Shown piece by piece: positions 11,057 through 20,008 of a stretch of DNA of 64,000 nucleotides (positions are counted from its first letter, which is position 1; every line of letters starts with the position of its first letter). Both the position numbers and the translations under genes were made by a program. The notes under the pieces are model-generated. The model was not told the origin of the DNA. It made no database searches and saw only the letters and a program-made list of their open reading frames with translations. Origin of the DNA: Mycolicibacterium sp. P1-5 (GTDB lineage: Bacteria; Actinomycetota; Actinomycetes; Mycobacteriales; Mycobacteriaceae); assembly GCF_008329565.1 (NCBI RefSeq), contig NZ_NPKT01000002.1:417125-481124 (forward strand), in the 5' to 3' direction.

Positions 11057-12010
11057 GTGAGCTGTATCGCACGGTTGTCGCAACCCCGCGAAGGTGCGGC
11101 ACCGCGGCGGATGGTCACGGCCCTGATCGCGGCAATTCTGGCTGCCGCCAGCGTCATCGGAGCAGGCGGCTGTTCGGGCGCCGCCAGCAAATCAAGTTAT
11201 GGCACTGCTTCGGCAAAGATCGGTGAATCGCTGGCCCTGTTGGGGTGGAATGTCAGAGTTGCTGAATTTCGCTGGAACGGTGAATTTGTGCTCGTCGACA
11301 TCGACGCTGCGCCCAGGGATCCAACCGCGCCGCACGCAAAACCCGAGGACATCCGATTCGGTCTTTACGGAACCCTCGCGCATCCGGTTGAAGCCACCGG
11401 GCTCGGGAGCTGCGATCTGGTGCAAGGGGTCACCAGCACGCCGCTGGCGGCATCGCCGCAACGACTCACCGGCACCGTTTGTCTTGGCCCGGTCAAGGAA
11501 CACAGCGCGGTGCGTGGGGTGTACGGGTATTCACCGCACGACCGCATCGCGGGGACCGCGGCGGCTTACCCGGCGGCGTTTCCGGTCGGCATGATGCCGA
11601 CGAACAAGAACGACACCGGGCTCACGGTCACGACCTCCAGCGTCGACGCCTGGCGTGCCGACGGTACCCAGCTGACCCAGCAGGCGCTGGGCGACCCAAC
11701 GGTGTTCACCGGCAAGGGCTACATGCTCCTGGGATTGCAGGCCGACGCCTCCGCCGCCCAGTACCGGGACGACTCGGCGCAGCGCGGCGGTCCGATGATG
11801 TTGGTGGCGGCGCCAAGCCTGCCCCCGCCCGGCCTGAATCCGGCGTGCGCGGCCTACGGCGCGTCGGTGCTACTGCTGCCCGACGCATCGCTCGACGCGG
11901 TCCACGTCAACGCGTCACTGTGCACACAGGGTGAGATCAATGACGCCCTTCTGAACGCGACGGTGTCGGTGGTCGGTACCCACGCCGCGCTATGGGTGAC
12001 CCGTGACTGA
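11057..12010 (+). CDS. Putative secreted lipoprotein
   Basis: This 317-residue protein has a basic N-terminus (RRM), a hydrophobic segment (about 20-37) and a Cys-Ser after AGG at about 39, an imperfect lipobox. It is therefore either a lipoprotein or a Sec-secreted protein. The rest is soluble and contains four cysteines besides the lipobox Cys, which could form disulfides (SCDLV, TVCLG, PACAAYG, SLCTQG). I recognise no domain. The GTG at 11057 gives a charged n-region; an internal ATG at 11111 would give a shorter one. The 3' end overlaps the next start by 8 bp. Confidence 0.65.
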   Translation: MSCIARLSQPREGAAPRRMVTALIAAILAAASVIGAGGCSGAASKSSYGTASAKIGESLALLGWNVRVAEFRWNGEFVLVDIDAAPRDPTAPHAKPEDIRFGLYGTLAHPVEATGLGSCDLVQGVTSTPLAASPQRLTGTVCLGPVKEHSAVRGVYGYSPHDRIAGTAAAYPAAFPVGMMPTNKNDTGLTVTTSSVDAWRADGTQLTQQALGDPTVFTGKGYMLLGLQADASAAQYRDDSAQRGGPMMLVAAPSLPPPGLNPACAAYGASVLLLPDASLDAVHVNASLCTQGEINDALLNATVSVVGTHAALWVTRD

Positions 12011-12647
12011 CGCCGGCCCCACCGAGTGGAGCACCGGTGCCCCCGGCGTCGGGCCCTGGGTCGGGGAGTTGCCCGACGATGTCCGCTACGACACGGAACT
12101 GTTGCGCCAGGGCGACACTCGCAATGTGGTCGACGCCTACCGGTACTGGACGCGAGAGGCGATCATCGCCGACATCGATCGGCGTCGGCACACCTTGCAC
12201 ATCGCGATCGAGAATTTCGGCAATGACGCCAACATCGGCGCGGTGGTCCGCACCGCCAATGCGTTCGCCGTGGACACCGTGCACATCGTCGGTCGACGTC
12301 GGTGGAATCGGCGCGGGGCCATGGTCACCGACCGCTACCAACGGCTGGCCCACCACGAGAGCACCGAGGATCTGCTGGTCTTCGCCGCCGGCGCCGGGCT
12401 GACCGTCGTGGCGGTCGACAACATCCCCGGCGCAGTGCCGCTGGAAACCACCACGCTGCCGCGGGATTGCGTGCTGGTGTTCGGCCAGGAGGGACCGGGC
12501 ATCTCCGAGGCAGCCCGGGCCGGGGCCGCGGTCACGGTGTCCATCGCACAGTTCGGTTCGACGCGCAGCATCAATGCCGCCGTCGCCGCCGGCATAGCGA
12601 TGCACGCCTGGATCAGACAGTGGGCCGATCTATCGCAAGCCTGGTAG
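12003..12647 (+). CDS. SpoU/TrmH-family RNA 2'-O-methyltransferase (Rv0380c-like)
   Basis: This 214-residue SPOUT methyltransferase shows the three family motifs: motif 1 with N-DANIGAVVRTANAFA (about 76-90), motif 2 with VFGQEGPGIS, and motif 3 with SIAQFGSTRSINAAVAAGIAM. The enzyme transfers a methyl group from SAM to a ribose 2'-OH in tRNA or rRNA; which nucleotide is modified cannot be read from the sequence. The GTG start overlaps the preceding gene by 8 bp. Confidence 0.9.
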   Translation: MTDAGPTEWSTGAPGVGPWVGELPDDVRYDTELLRQGDTRNVVDAYRYWTREAIIADIDRRRHTLHIAIENFGNDANIGAVVRTANAFAVDTVHIVGRRRWNRRGAMVTDRYQRLAHHESTEDLLVFAAGAGLTVVAVDNIPGAVPLETTTLPRDCVLVFGQEGPGISEAARAGAAVTVSIAQFGSTRSINAAVAAGIAMHAWIRQWADLSQAW

Positions 12648-12662
12648 GGCAGGATTGACGGC

Positions 12663-13742
12663 ATGGACCAGCTGTGGGCGAACCGCGCTGCCAGTGCCGA
12701 AGCGGCGATCGCGAAGCGACATCTGCGTCGGCTCTGGGGTCTGCCCGGTACGCAGCTCGGAGTCGTGAGTTGGCCGTCCACTCGCCGCGACCGGTGGTTC
12801 GGGACATGGCACTACTGGTGGCAGGCCCATCTGCTCGACTGCCTGGTCGACGCGCAGGTGCGCGACCCGCAGCCGAACCGGCTGGGTGAGATCAAGCGGC
12901 AGATCCGCGGGCATCGGCTGCGCAACAACGGACGCTGGACCAACAGCTATTACGACGACATGGCCTGGCTGGCCCTGGCGCTCGAACGCGCCGAGCGGGT
13001 GGCCGGCGCCGACCGGCCCCGCGCACTGAAGACGTTGTGTGAACAGTTCGTCGCGTCGTGGGTGCCCGAGGACGGCGGCGGAATCCCGTGGCGCAAACAG
13101 GATCAGTTCTTCAACGCTCCAGCCAATGGCCCGGCCGGAATCTTCTTGGCCCGCTACGACAACCGGCTGCGGCGAGCCCAGCAGATGGCCGACTGGATCG
13201 ACGAAACCCTGATAGACCCCGAGACCCACCTGGTGTTCGACGGCATCAAGGCCGGATCGCTGGTACGCGCCCAGTACACCTACTGCCAGGGTGTCGTTCT
13301 GGGACTGGAGACCGAACTGGCCGCGCGCACCCACGATGATCGACACCCGGCGCGGGTGCGGCGCCTGGTCGCGGCGATCAGTGAGCACATGGCACCCGAC
13401 GGAATCCTCAAGGGGGCCGGCGGCGGTGACGGCGGGCTGTTCGCCGGGATCACCGCCCGGTACCTGGCGCTCGCCGCAACCACCCTGCCCGGTGAGGCCG
13501 ACGATGCCCGGGCGATCGTGCTGGCCTCGGCTCAGGCCGCGTGGGACAACCGCCAGAGTGTCGACGGGCTGCCGGTTTTCGGCCCGTCCTGGGGCAGCAC
13601 CGCGGAGATCCCCACCGCGGGAGGCGGACAGGCGCAATTCGTCGCGGGTGCGGTGAACTCGTCGCAGATACCCGAGCGGGATCTGTCTGTGCAGCTGTCC
13701 GGTTGGATGTTGTTGGAGGCGGCGCATACGGTGACAGCGTGA
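12663..13742 (+). CDS. Glycoside hydrolase family 76 protein (Rv0365c-like)
   Basis: This 359-residue protein has an (alpha/alpha)6-barrel character with repeated Trp-rich helices. The GH76 catalytic Asp pair is visible in SYYDDMAW (Asp98-Asp99). GH76 enzymes are endo-alpha-1,6-mannanases; in mycobacteria the likely substrates are the alpha-1,6-mannan backbones of lipomannan-type glycans. No signal peptide is visible, so it would act in the cytoplasm unless exported another way. Its TGA stop overlaps the GTG start of the downstream nhaA fusion gene. Confidence 0.85.
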   Translation: MDQLWANRAASAEAAIAKRHLRRLWGLPGTQLGVVSWPSTRRDRWFGTWHYWWQAHLLDCLVDAQVRDPQPNRLGEIKRQIRGHRLRNNGRWTNSYYDDMAWLALALERAERVAGADRPRALKTLCEQFVASWVPEDGGGIPWRKQDQFFNAPANGPAGIFLARYDNRLRRAQQMADWIDETLIDPETHLVFDGIKAGSLVRAQYTYCQGVVLGLETELAARTHDDRHPARVRRLVAAISEHMAPDGILKGAGGGDGGLFAGITARYLALAATTLPGEADDARAIVLASAQAAWDNRQSVDGLPVFGPSWGSTAEIPTAGGGQAQFVAGAVNSSQIPERDLSVQLSGWMLLEAAHTVTA

Positions 13743-15559
13743 GAGGCAGCCGGCTGGGTAGGGATCCGACAGCGAAGCGCTTTGGCGAGAACGCCGCCGC
13801 GGCATTACTGCTGACGTTCACTCTGGTCGCGATCCTGTGGGCGAATTCACCCTGGGCACACACCTATTCCGAGTTCTGGGGAACCCACGTCGGGCTGAGC
13901 TTCGGCAGCATGCACGGCGAACTGACGGTCAAGGAGCTCGTCAACGACGCTCTGATGGCGTTCTTCTTCTTCATCGTGGGCCTGGAGGTCAAGGCCCAGT
14001 TCACCATCGGTGAACTCACGGAGCGCTCCCGTGCCCTGGTGCCGGTGGTCGCCGCGGTCGCCGGGCTGACGTTGCCTGCGCTGATCTTCCTGATGTTCAA
14101 CCCATCCGGCGACGACGCCAGCGCGTGGGGTGTGGTCATCTCCACGGACACCGCCTTCCTGGTCGGGGCACTGGCGATCATTGCGCCCAAGTATCCGGCG
14201 CGGCTGCGGACCTTCCTTCTGACGTTGGCGGTCGTCGACGACGTCGGCGCACTGGCAGCCATCGCCCTGTTCTACTCCGAACAGATCCGAGTCGTCCCGC
14301 TGGTGGTCGCCGTCGTTGTCGTCGCCGCGCTGATCGGTGTGCGCTACCTGCCCGCCGCGATCCGTGGGGTGGCGTATTCGATTCTCGCGGTTGCCCTGTG
14401 GTTGGCGCTATTCGCCGGCGGGGTGCACCCCACCCTCGCCGGCGTGGTGGTGGCGCTGGTGATCCCGGTGTTCACCCCCGAGCGCCAGCGGGTGGAGGCC
14501 GCCGTCGACGTGATCCGGGCGTTCCGCCAGTCGCCCAATTCGGAATACGCCCGCGCCGCAACTCGCAGCCTGCGTGACTCGATCTCGATCAACGAGCGGC
14601 TGGTGACCGGGTTCGGCCCGTACGTGTCGTTCGGTGTGCTGCCCTTGTTCGCGTTGGCCAATGCCGGTGTGCGGCTGGACGCCGACACCGTGTTGGCGGC
14701 CGTTCATTCACCGCTGACCTGGGGTGTGGTGGCCGGTCTGGTGCTCGGCAAGTTGATCGGCATCACCGGGGCCACCTGGATCGTGCAGCGCATCGGTCTC
14801 GGCCGGCTGTCGCCGGGATTGACGTTGCGGCGCATTGCCGGTGGCGCGGCGCTATCCGGTATCGGTTTCACCATCTCGCTGTTCATCGTCGATTTGGCGA
14901 TCACGAATCCGCGTTCGGCCGACCTGGCGCGCGTCGGTGTCCTGGCGGCGTCGGTCATCGCCTTCACATTGGGTTGGGCGGTCTTCCGGCTAACCGACAA
15001 GCTCAGTCCGCCCGTTGCGGTGGGTCACAAGCTGGTGCGTGACGTCGACCCGGAACGCGACCACATCCGTGGGCAGGTCGACGCGCCGCTGACACTGGTC
15101 GAATACGGCGACTTCGAATGCCCGTTCTGCAGTCGGGCCACCGGATCGATCGACGAGGTCCTCGCGTACTTCGGCGATGAATTGCGTTACGTCTGGCGCC
15201 ATCTGCCACTCGAGCGAGTGCACCCGCGGTCCGTCGACGCCGCCCGGGCCAGTGAGGCCGCCGCCCTGCAAGGCAAGTTCTTCGACCTGGCGGTGATGAT
15301 GTTCGAGTTCCAGGACTACCTGGAATGGCAGCACATCTACCGCTACGCCGACCAAGTCGGTTGCAACATAGCCCAATTCGATGAAGATCTTCATTCGTCA
15401 CGGGTTCTGCACCGGGTCGACGACGACGCCCAGGACGCCGAGCTGATGGATCTCAATGCGACGCCGACGTTCTTTGTCAACGGTGTTCGGCATCGCGGTC
15501 CGTGGGATGCGGCCAGCCTGATCCGTGCCTTGGAAGCCGGCCGACGTACCCGGACCTGA
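13739..15559 (+). CDS. nhaA: Na+/H+ antiporter NhaA fused to a DsbA-like thioredoxin domain
   Basis: This 606-residue fusion begins at a GTG that overlaps the GH76 stop; the frame is open further upstream, but that part is antiparallel to GH76 coding sequence. Residues about 15-430 form an NhaA transporter with the TDTAF segment and the VVDDVGA Asp pair (167-168) that bind Na+/H+. Residues about 445-600 form a DsbA/thioredoxin-like domain with a CPFC active site at 461-464 and the ATPTFFVNG cis-Pro loop. Such fusions are known in actinobacteria. The antiporter exchanges Na+ for H+; what the redox domain does is unknown. Confidence 0.92.
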   Translation: MRGSRLGRDPTAKRFGENAAAALLLTFTLVAILWANSPWAHTYSEFWGTHVGLSFGSMHGELTVKELVNDALMAFFFFIVGLEVKAQFTIGELTERSRALVPVVAAVAGLTLPALIFLMFNPSGDDASAWGVVISTDTAFLVGALAIIAPKYPARLRTFLLTLAVVDDVGALAAIALFYSEQIRVVPLVVAVVVVAALIGVRYLPAAIRGVAYSILAVALWLALFAGGVHPTLAGVVVALVIPVFTPERQRVEAAVDVIRAFRQSPNSEYARAATRSLRDSISINERLVTGFGPYVSFGVLPLFALANAGVRLDADTVLAAVHSPLTWGVVAGLVLGKLIGITGATWIVQRIGLGRLSPGLTLRRIAGGAALSGIGFTISLFIVDLAITNPRSADLARVGVLAASVIAFTLGWAVFRLTDKLSPPVAVGHKLVRDVDPERDHIRGQVDAPLTLVEYGDFECPFCSRATGSIDEVLAYFGDELRYVWRHLPLERVHPRSVDAARASEAAALQGKFFDLAVMMFEFQDYLEWQHIYRYADQVGCNIAQFDEDLHSSRVLHRVDDDAQDAELMDLNATPTFFVNGVRHRGPWDAASLIRALEAGRRTRT

Positions 15560-15560
15560 C

Positions 15561-17675
15561 TCAGTTCGAACCCAGGAGTCGGCGTCGCCGACTGCGGGTC
15601 GAAGCCGGCCCCCCGGCATGCGCCAACCGGAGGATCAGAACCAGTGATTCACCGGGTTGAACTCCGGTCAGTTCACTGAACTGTGATTTGAGCTCACCGA
15701 GTTCGGGTGCGAAACGTGGTGACAGCTCGGAGAGTTCGTGACGATGCACGGCATGCAGGAATACCGGCGAGATGGGATGCACCGCCAGCCCGTGTTGCTG
15801 GGCGACGATCCAGACGGCTTCGGCCGCCGCGCCACCGTGGGCGTAGTCGATGAGCTGATCCCCGCTCGTCGTGATCACGGCCACCGCCGACGTCGCGCGC
15901 ACACGGTCAGCGACATCGTCACCGAGGGCTTCCCCGGCGTCCCAGTCGGCGAGTAGACCCATCACATCGGGGCGGCGAAGAATGTCCATCACCGCGAAGT
16001 CACCCGGAGCGAGTTCCAATCCACGCACGTCGATTCCGCTGTCCCCGGGCTCATCGCCGGGCCAGCGCATCTCGGAGATCATTTCCCGGTGCAGCCGCGG
16101 GGTGAGGAAGCGCAGCCGATCCGTAGCGGCCAGAATCGTTGCCACCCGGTCGATATCGCTGCGCTCGGTGAGTAGGTGCAGCCCGGCGCCTTCGCGGATC
16201 GCCCACCGGTGTAGGGCGTCGGCGGTCTCGCTGGGCAGCGGTTGGGGATTGCCGTGGCGGCGATTGGTCTCCCGGCGCAACATCGGCTCGTACAGTCGGC
16301 TGAGGTCGGCGTCGCCTCCGGCGCGCAACCGTAACGTCGCCTCGAGCGGCGTCGAGCTGTCCGTCGTCCACTCGACCGGACCGAGCACCCCGGCGTGTGC
16401 CGCCGCCACGCGCGCATTGAAGATGGCCGCGCCGATGGCCACCGCGCTGCCCCGGAATGCGACGTCCATCATCGACTTATATTGCGGCGCAAGCCGAATC
16501 CGCACCGTATCGGCTGCGGTCTCGATCTCCCAGGGTTGGGCGTTGCCCCCCGAGGGGGCGCGGACCGCGGCGCGGGCGATGTCGGTCGCCGGGTCAGCCG
16601 GCTCGACTACGTCCGGCGGCGGTCCGTCGCTGTCAGGTTGCGCCGGTTCGGCAAGATCCGGTTCGGCGATCTCATCGAGCGCCTGGCCGATGTCGATGCG
16701 GACCTGGCCGGACGCCAGCGGCTCACCCAAACCGATGCGCCGGGCGCCCTCGGCGACGATGGTGGCGCCCAGGGTGACCTCACCGGCCAGCTGCGGCCAG
16801 GTGGACAGGGTATGGCCCACTTCGACCAGCGATGCGGTCAGGCGTCCGGATGACCGGCTGGCGTCGAGGTGGCGCAGCATGTAGGGAATGCGGTCCTGCT
16901 GCGACAGAGCGGCCAACTGCGCCGAGTCCACTCCGCCGAGGACGCCGTGCATGACGGGACGGTCCGGTTCGAGATCGAAGCGCTCCACGTCGATGAGTCC
17001 GCGATCGCTGGTCGCCATGAGAACCGGAAGCCGCCGGTCCCGGGCCGCCTCGCGGATCCGGACCTTCATGTCCAGCGAATCGCATTCCTCGACCACGATG
17101 TCGATGTCGTCGAGGAATTCGTCGAGCGAGTCTGCGCGCACACCCGAGGTCATGACCTCGACTCGAAGGTAGGGGTCGAGCTCCGCGATGCGCCGAGCGG
17201 TCACGACGGCCTTGTTGAGCCCGATGTCCAGGATTGTGGCTGGAACCCGATTGAGGTTCGAAAGCTCGAGGTGGTCGAAGTCGGCTAGTCGCAATGTGCC
17301 GCAGAGCCCTTCGGCGGCAAGCGTGTGGGCGATCACATGGCCGACGCTGAGTCCGGCGATCGCGATCCGCACGGTACCGAGCCGCCGTTGTTCGGCGGTG
17401 GTGATCAGGTTTCGGTTACGGTCGGTGCGGACCGCCCGAAACCCATTCGGTCCCAGAACGGCAACGACGGTCCGCCGCCAGGGGTAGTGAGCCCAGTGAG
17501 TCGGCTCGTCGAGCAACTCGGCGCCCGGTGACGGCGCAAGCTTGCGGAGGTCGGCGCGCAGTGCCGCACGGTGGTCGATGAATTCGACGCCGGGGTCCCC
17601 GCGGAGCGCATCGAGTGCGGAATCCCCGTCGCTGAGGATGATGGCGGAGTAGCTCGCTGTTTCGTCAACGGCCAT
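15561..17675 (-). CDS. E1-like (ThiF/MoeB) adenylyltransferase-nitroreductase fusion, Rv1355c/MoeY type
   Basis: This 704-residue protein has an N-terminal half with an E1-like Rossmann domain (AGLSVGHV, 107-114) and the family signature ADFDHLELSNLNR (131-143). The C-terminal half (about 360-690) is an FMN nitroreductase-like domain (APSGGNAQPW). The same fusion and length occur in Rv1355c, named MoeY in M. tuberculosis; a role in molybdopterin synthesis is only an old annotation. No zinc-binding Cys pairs of MoeB/ThiF are visible. The start lies 3 bp after the P450 stop, so the two are almost certainly co-translated. Confidence 0.88.
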   Translation of the reverse strand: MAVDETASYSAIILSDGDSALDALRGDPGVEFIDHRAALRADLRKLAPSPGAELLDEPTHWAHYPWRRTVVAVLGPNGFRAVRTDRNRNLITTAEQRRLGTVRIAIAGLSVGHVIAHTLAAEGLCGTLRLADFDHLELSNLNRVPATILDIGLNKAVVTARRIAELDPYLRVEVMTSGVRADSLDEFLDDIDIVVEECDSLDMKVRIREAARDRRLPVLMATSDRGLIDVERFDLEPDRPVMHGVLGGVDSAQLAALSQQDRIPYMLRHLDASRSSGRLTASLVEVGHTLSTWPQLAGEVTLGATIVAEGARRIGLGEPLASGQVRIDIGQALDEIAEPDLAEPAQPDSDGPPPDVVEPADPATDIARAAVRAPSGGNAQPWEIETAADTVRIRLAPQYKSMMDVAFRGSAVAIGAAIFNARVAAAHAGVLGPVEWTTDSSTPLEATLRLRAGGDADLSRLYEPMLRRETNRRHGNPQPLPSETADALHRWAIREGAGLHLLTERSDIDRVATILAATDRLRFLTPRLHREMISEMRWPGDEPGDSGIDVRGLELAPGDFAVMDILRRPDVMGLLADWDAGEALGDDVADRVRATSAVAVITTSGDQLIDYAHGGAAAEAVWIVAQQHGLAVHPISPVFLHAVHRHELSELSPRFAPELGELKSQFSELTGVQPGESLVLILRLAHAGGPASTRSRRRRLLGSN

Positions 17676-17678
17676 GTG

Positions 17679-19046
17679 TCAGCGCTTTCGGATTCGGGCG
17701 CGGATCGGCGCGCCTGCGATCATCGTGAAATGCAGGGCAAGTGGGAAATCTGCGTCGAGAGAGGTGATTTCGGCCCCCCGGATGATGCTTGCCAAAGCGA
17801 GCGTGACCTCCAGCATCGCGAAGTGGTCTCCGATGCAGGAACGGGGGCCGCCGCCGAACGGAATGTATTGCCACCGTTCGAGCTTCTTGGCGGTCTCTGG
17901 TCCGAACCGGTCGGGATCGAAGCGCAGCGGGTCATCCCACAGCGCCGGGTCGCGCTGGACTGCCATTCTGCCCAGCACCACCATGGTGCCGGCCTCCACT
18001 CGGTAACCGCCGACTTGGAGGTCGCGGCAAGCCATCCGGGTACCGGTTGGCGCGGGCGGACACAGCCGCAGCGACTCGCGCACCACTTGTGCGGTATAGC
18101 TCAGGCTGGACAGGTCGTCGGGACTCAGCGGTCGATCCGGCAGGGCCGCCACCTCGGCGACGACGCGGTCCTGGCAGGCGGGATCGTGGCCGAGCGCCCA
18201 CAACGCGTAGGCAAGCGTGGTCGCGGTGGTGTCGTGGCCGGCGAACAGGAAGATGATGATCTCGTCGCAGATCTCGTTGTCGGACAGCCTTTTTCCGGTC
18301 TCGGGGTCCTCGGCGGCGATCAGGGCGTGGACCAGGGGCGCCACCCGGTTCGGATCGCGACGGCACTCGCTGACGATGTCACCGGCCAGACGGTGCAGCT
18401 TCGCACTGGCTTCCCGCGCCCGGCGGCGCGCCGGTGTCGGCAGCCAGCGCGGAGCGCGGATCGGTCGGGTGGCGCGGCCGATGGCGTAGGACAGTGCGAC
18501 GCGCAGCGGCTCGGCGACATCGTCCGCGCGCGCTTCGAGGTCGATCCCGAGAACCGAAAGGCCCAGGGCTCGCAGGGTGAGTGCACGAGATTCGGCGTCG
18601 AGGTCCACGTCACCGCCGTCCGGCCAAGCGGCACAGACCGAGTCGGCGGCTTGCGCCATGTGGCCACCGAATTCGCGGACCCGCTGCTTGGTGAATACCG
18701 GCTGGATCGTGCGCCGCCGTGGTCGCCACGGCTCGTAGGGAAGGTCGGCCAGGTTTGCGCCGATGATGCGGCGCATCTCGTCGAAGACGGGGCTGGTCTT
18801 GTCGACCGATCCGTCCTTGATGCTCAGCACGTCGCGCAGTGCAGCCGGCGAGGTGACGAGGACCATCGGAGGCATCAGCCAGCGCGGGCCGACGGTGAAC
18901 CGCGTGACTGGTCCACCGGCGTCGCGCAGTCGCTCGGTGCCGGTGCTGAATTCCTTGACAGCTTTGAGCCGCTGGCGCAAGGGCATCGGGTTGACCGGTG
19001 CCAGCGGCAGCGAGGCGAGGCCGCCGCTGGAAGGGGCCTGAGTCAC
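17679..19046 (-). CDS. Cytochrome P450
   Basis: This 455-residue P450 has the I-helix AGHDTTA motif, the K-helix ESLR (ExxR), and the heme loop FGGGPRSCIGDHFA with the Cys thiolate ligand. At about 455 residues it is on the long side for a bacterial P450 and resembles CYP4/CYP132/136-like mycobacterial enzymes. It needs separate ferredoxin and reductase partners; none are adjacent. A GTG start at 19046 follows a 95-bp gap shared with a divergent methyltransferase. The 3-bp junction with the Rv1355c-type gene downstream implies a shared pathway. Confidence 0.93.
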   Translation of the reverse strand: MTQAPSSGGLASLPLAPVNPMPLRQRLKAVKEFSTGTERLRDAGGPVTRFTVGPRWLMPPMVLVTSPAALRDVLSIKDGSVDKTSPVFDEMRRIIGANLADLPYEPWRPRRRTIQPVFTKQRVREFGGHMAQAADSVCAAWPDGGDVDLDAESRALTLRALGLSVLGIDLEARADDVAEPLRVALSYAIGRATRPIRAPRWLPTPARRRAREASAKLHRLAGDIVSECRRDPNRVAPLVHALIAAEDPETGKRLSDNEICDEIIIFLFAGHDTTATTLAYALWALGHDPACQDRVVAEVAALPDRPLSPDDLSSLSYTAQVVRESLRLCPPAPTGTRMACRDLQVGGYRVEAGTMVVLGRMAVQRDPALWDDPLRFDPDRFGPETAKKLERWQYIPFGGGPRSCIGDHFAMLEVTLALASIIRGAEITSLDADFPLALHFTMIAGAPIRARIRKR

Positions 19047-19141
19047 ACGGTCCTCCCACTATTTCACTGAGGAACGAAGTGTACCGAGTGAGTCCGGGTT
19101 TAATGATGGGGGCGTAAGTCGCGCGGGAAGAAGGTTCGTCA

Positions 19142-20005
19142 ATGGGGATTCGACCGCTGTGGCGGATACCGGGCATCGTCGTGCGCGAGCGGCTGCATTC
19201 GCCGGGGCGCGAACGCATTCCCGAACCGATGGTGATGGACGACGCCGAATCCGTTGCCTACTTCCACGCGGGCGGTGGCGCGAACCCGGGCATGCAAGCT
19301 GTGTATGACCTGTGTGCCCGGGCGATCGACATGATGTTGCCCCCGGGCGGCCGGCTGCTCGACCTCGGCATCGGCTCCGGGCGTGCACTGAGCGCGGTGC
19401 TGCGCCGGCGCCCGGACATCAGTGCCGTCGGCGTCGACCTGGCGCCCAATATGCTGGCGACGGCCCGGAATCTGTTCGCGGCCGAGGGGATCGGTGATCG
19501 GGTGGAACTGGTGCACGCCGACATCACCGCGCTGCCCGAGTCGCTCGCCGGGGCGCCGTGGGACGCGATCTCGTGCATGTGGACCTTGCATCAGCTGCCG
19601 GACGCCGACGTGCTCAGCGCCGCATTGCGCCAGATCGCCGCCGTCCGGCGGGACAGCGGTGCATCATTGTGGATTTCTGATTTCGCCCGGCTGCGTGATC
19701 CGTCGGCATGCCCGAACATGCTGGAATGCGTGGACCCGGGCTCGCCGATGGGCTTGCGGCAGGACGCGATCGCCAGTGAGGCGGCGGCATTCACCCGCGA
19801 CGAGCTCTCGGCGGCGCTGGCGCTGGCAGGACTGGACGGACTGAGCTCCGGTCACGCGATGCCGCTGCCGTATCTGCAGGCGTACTGGAAGTTCGGCGCG
19901 AAAGGCAAACCCGCTCCTGCCGCCAAGCGACCCCCGCAGCTGCACGGTCAGGCGCGGCGTGAGGCCGCCCTGCTGCGCTGGGGTTTCACCGCCAAACCGT
20001 TCTGA
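19142..20005 (+). CDS. Class I SAM-dependent methyltransferase
   Basis: This 287-residue protein has motif I LLDLGIGSGRAL (about 75-86), an acidic residue ending the second strand (AVGVDLA), and a motif near VHADITALPE. Substrate cannot be inferred. It is transcribed divergently from the P450, with only 95 bp between starts, which suggests a possible common control region and pathway. The C-terminus is basic and Pro-rich (KGKPAPAAKRPP). Confidence 0.85.
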   Translation: MGIRPLWRIPGIVVRERLHSPGRERIPEPMVMDDAESVAYFHAGGGANPGMQAVYDLCARAIDMMLPPGGRLLDLGIGSGRALSAVLRRRPDISAVGVDLAPNMLATARNLFAAEGIGDRVELVHADITALPESLAGAPWDAISCMWTLHQLPDADVLSAALRQIAAVRRDSGASLWISDFARLRDPSACPNMLECVDPGSPMGLRQDAIASEAAAFTRDELSAALALAGLDGLSSGHAMPLPYLQAYWKFGAKGKPAPAAKRPPQLHGQARREAALLRWGFTAKPF

Positions 20006-20008
20006 TAG

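Noticed and set aside
10810..11190. 126-codon minus-strand open frame in the divergent region before the lipoprotein gene
   Set aside because: It overlaps the lipoprotein start antisense, lacks a plausible ribosome-binding site, and shows no recognisable motif.
13541..13738. Upstream extension of the NhaA fusion
   Set aside because: It overlaps the GH76 coding sequence in another frame; the GTG at 13739, overlapping the GH76 stop, is the natural start.
15561..17675. Part of a ribosomal-peptide azole (TOMM) cluster
   Set aside because: No YcaO cyclodehydratase or precursor-peptide candidate is present nearby, so the call is left as an Rv1355c/MoeY-type fusion.
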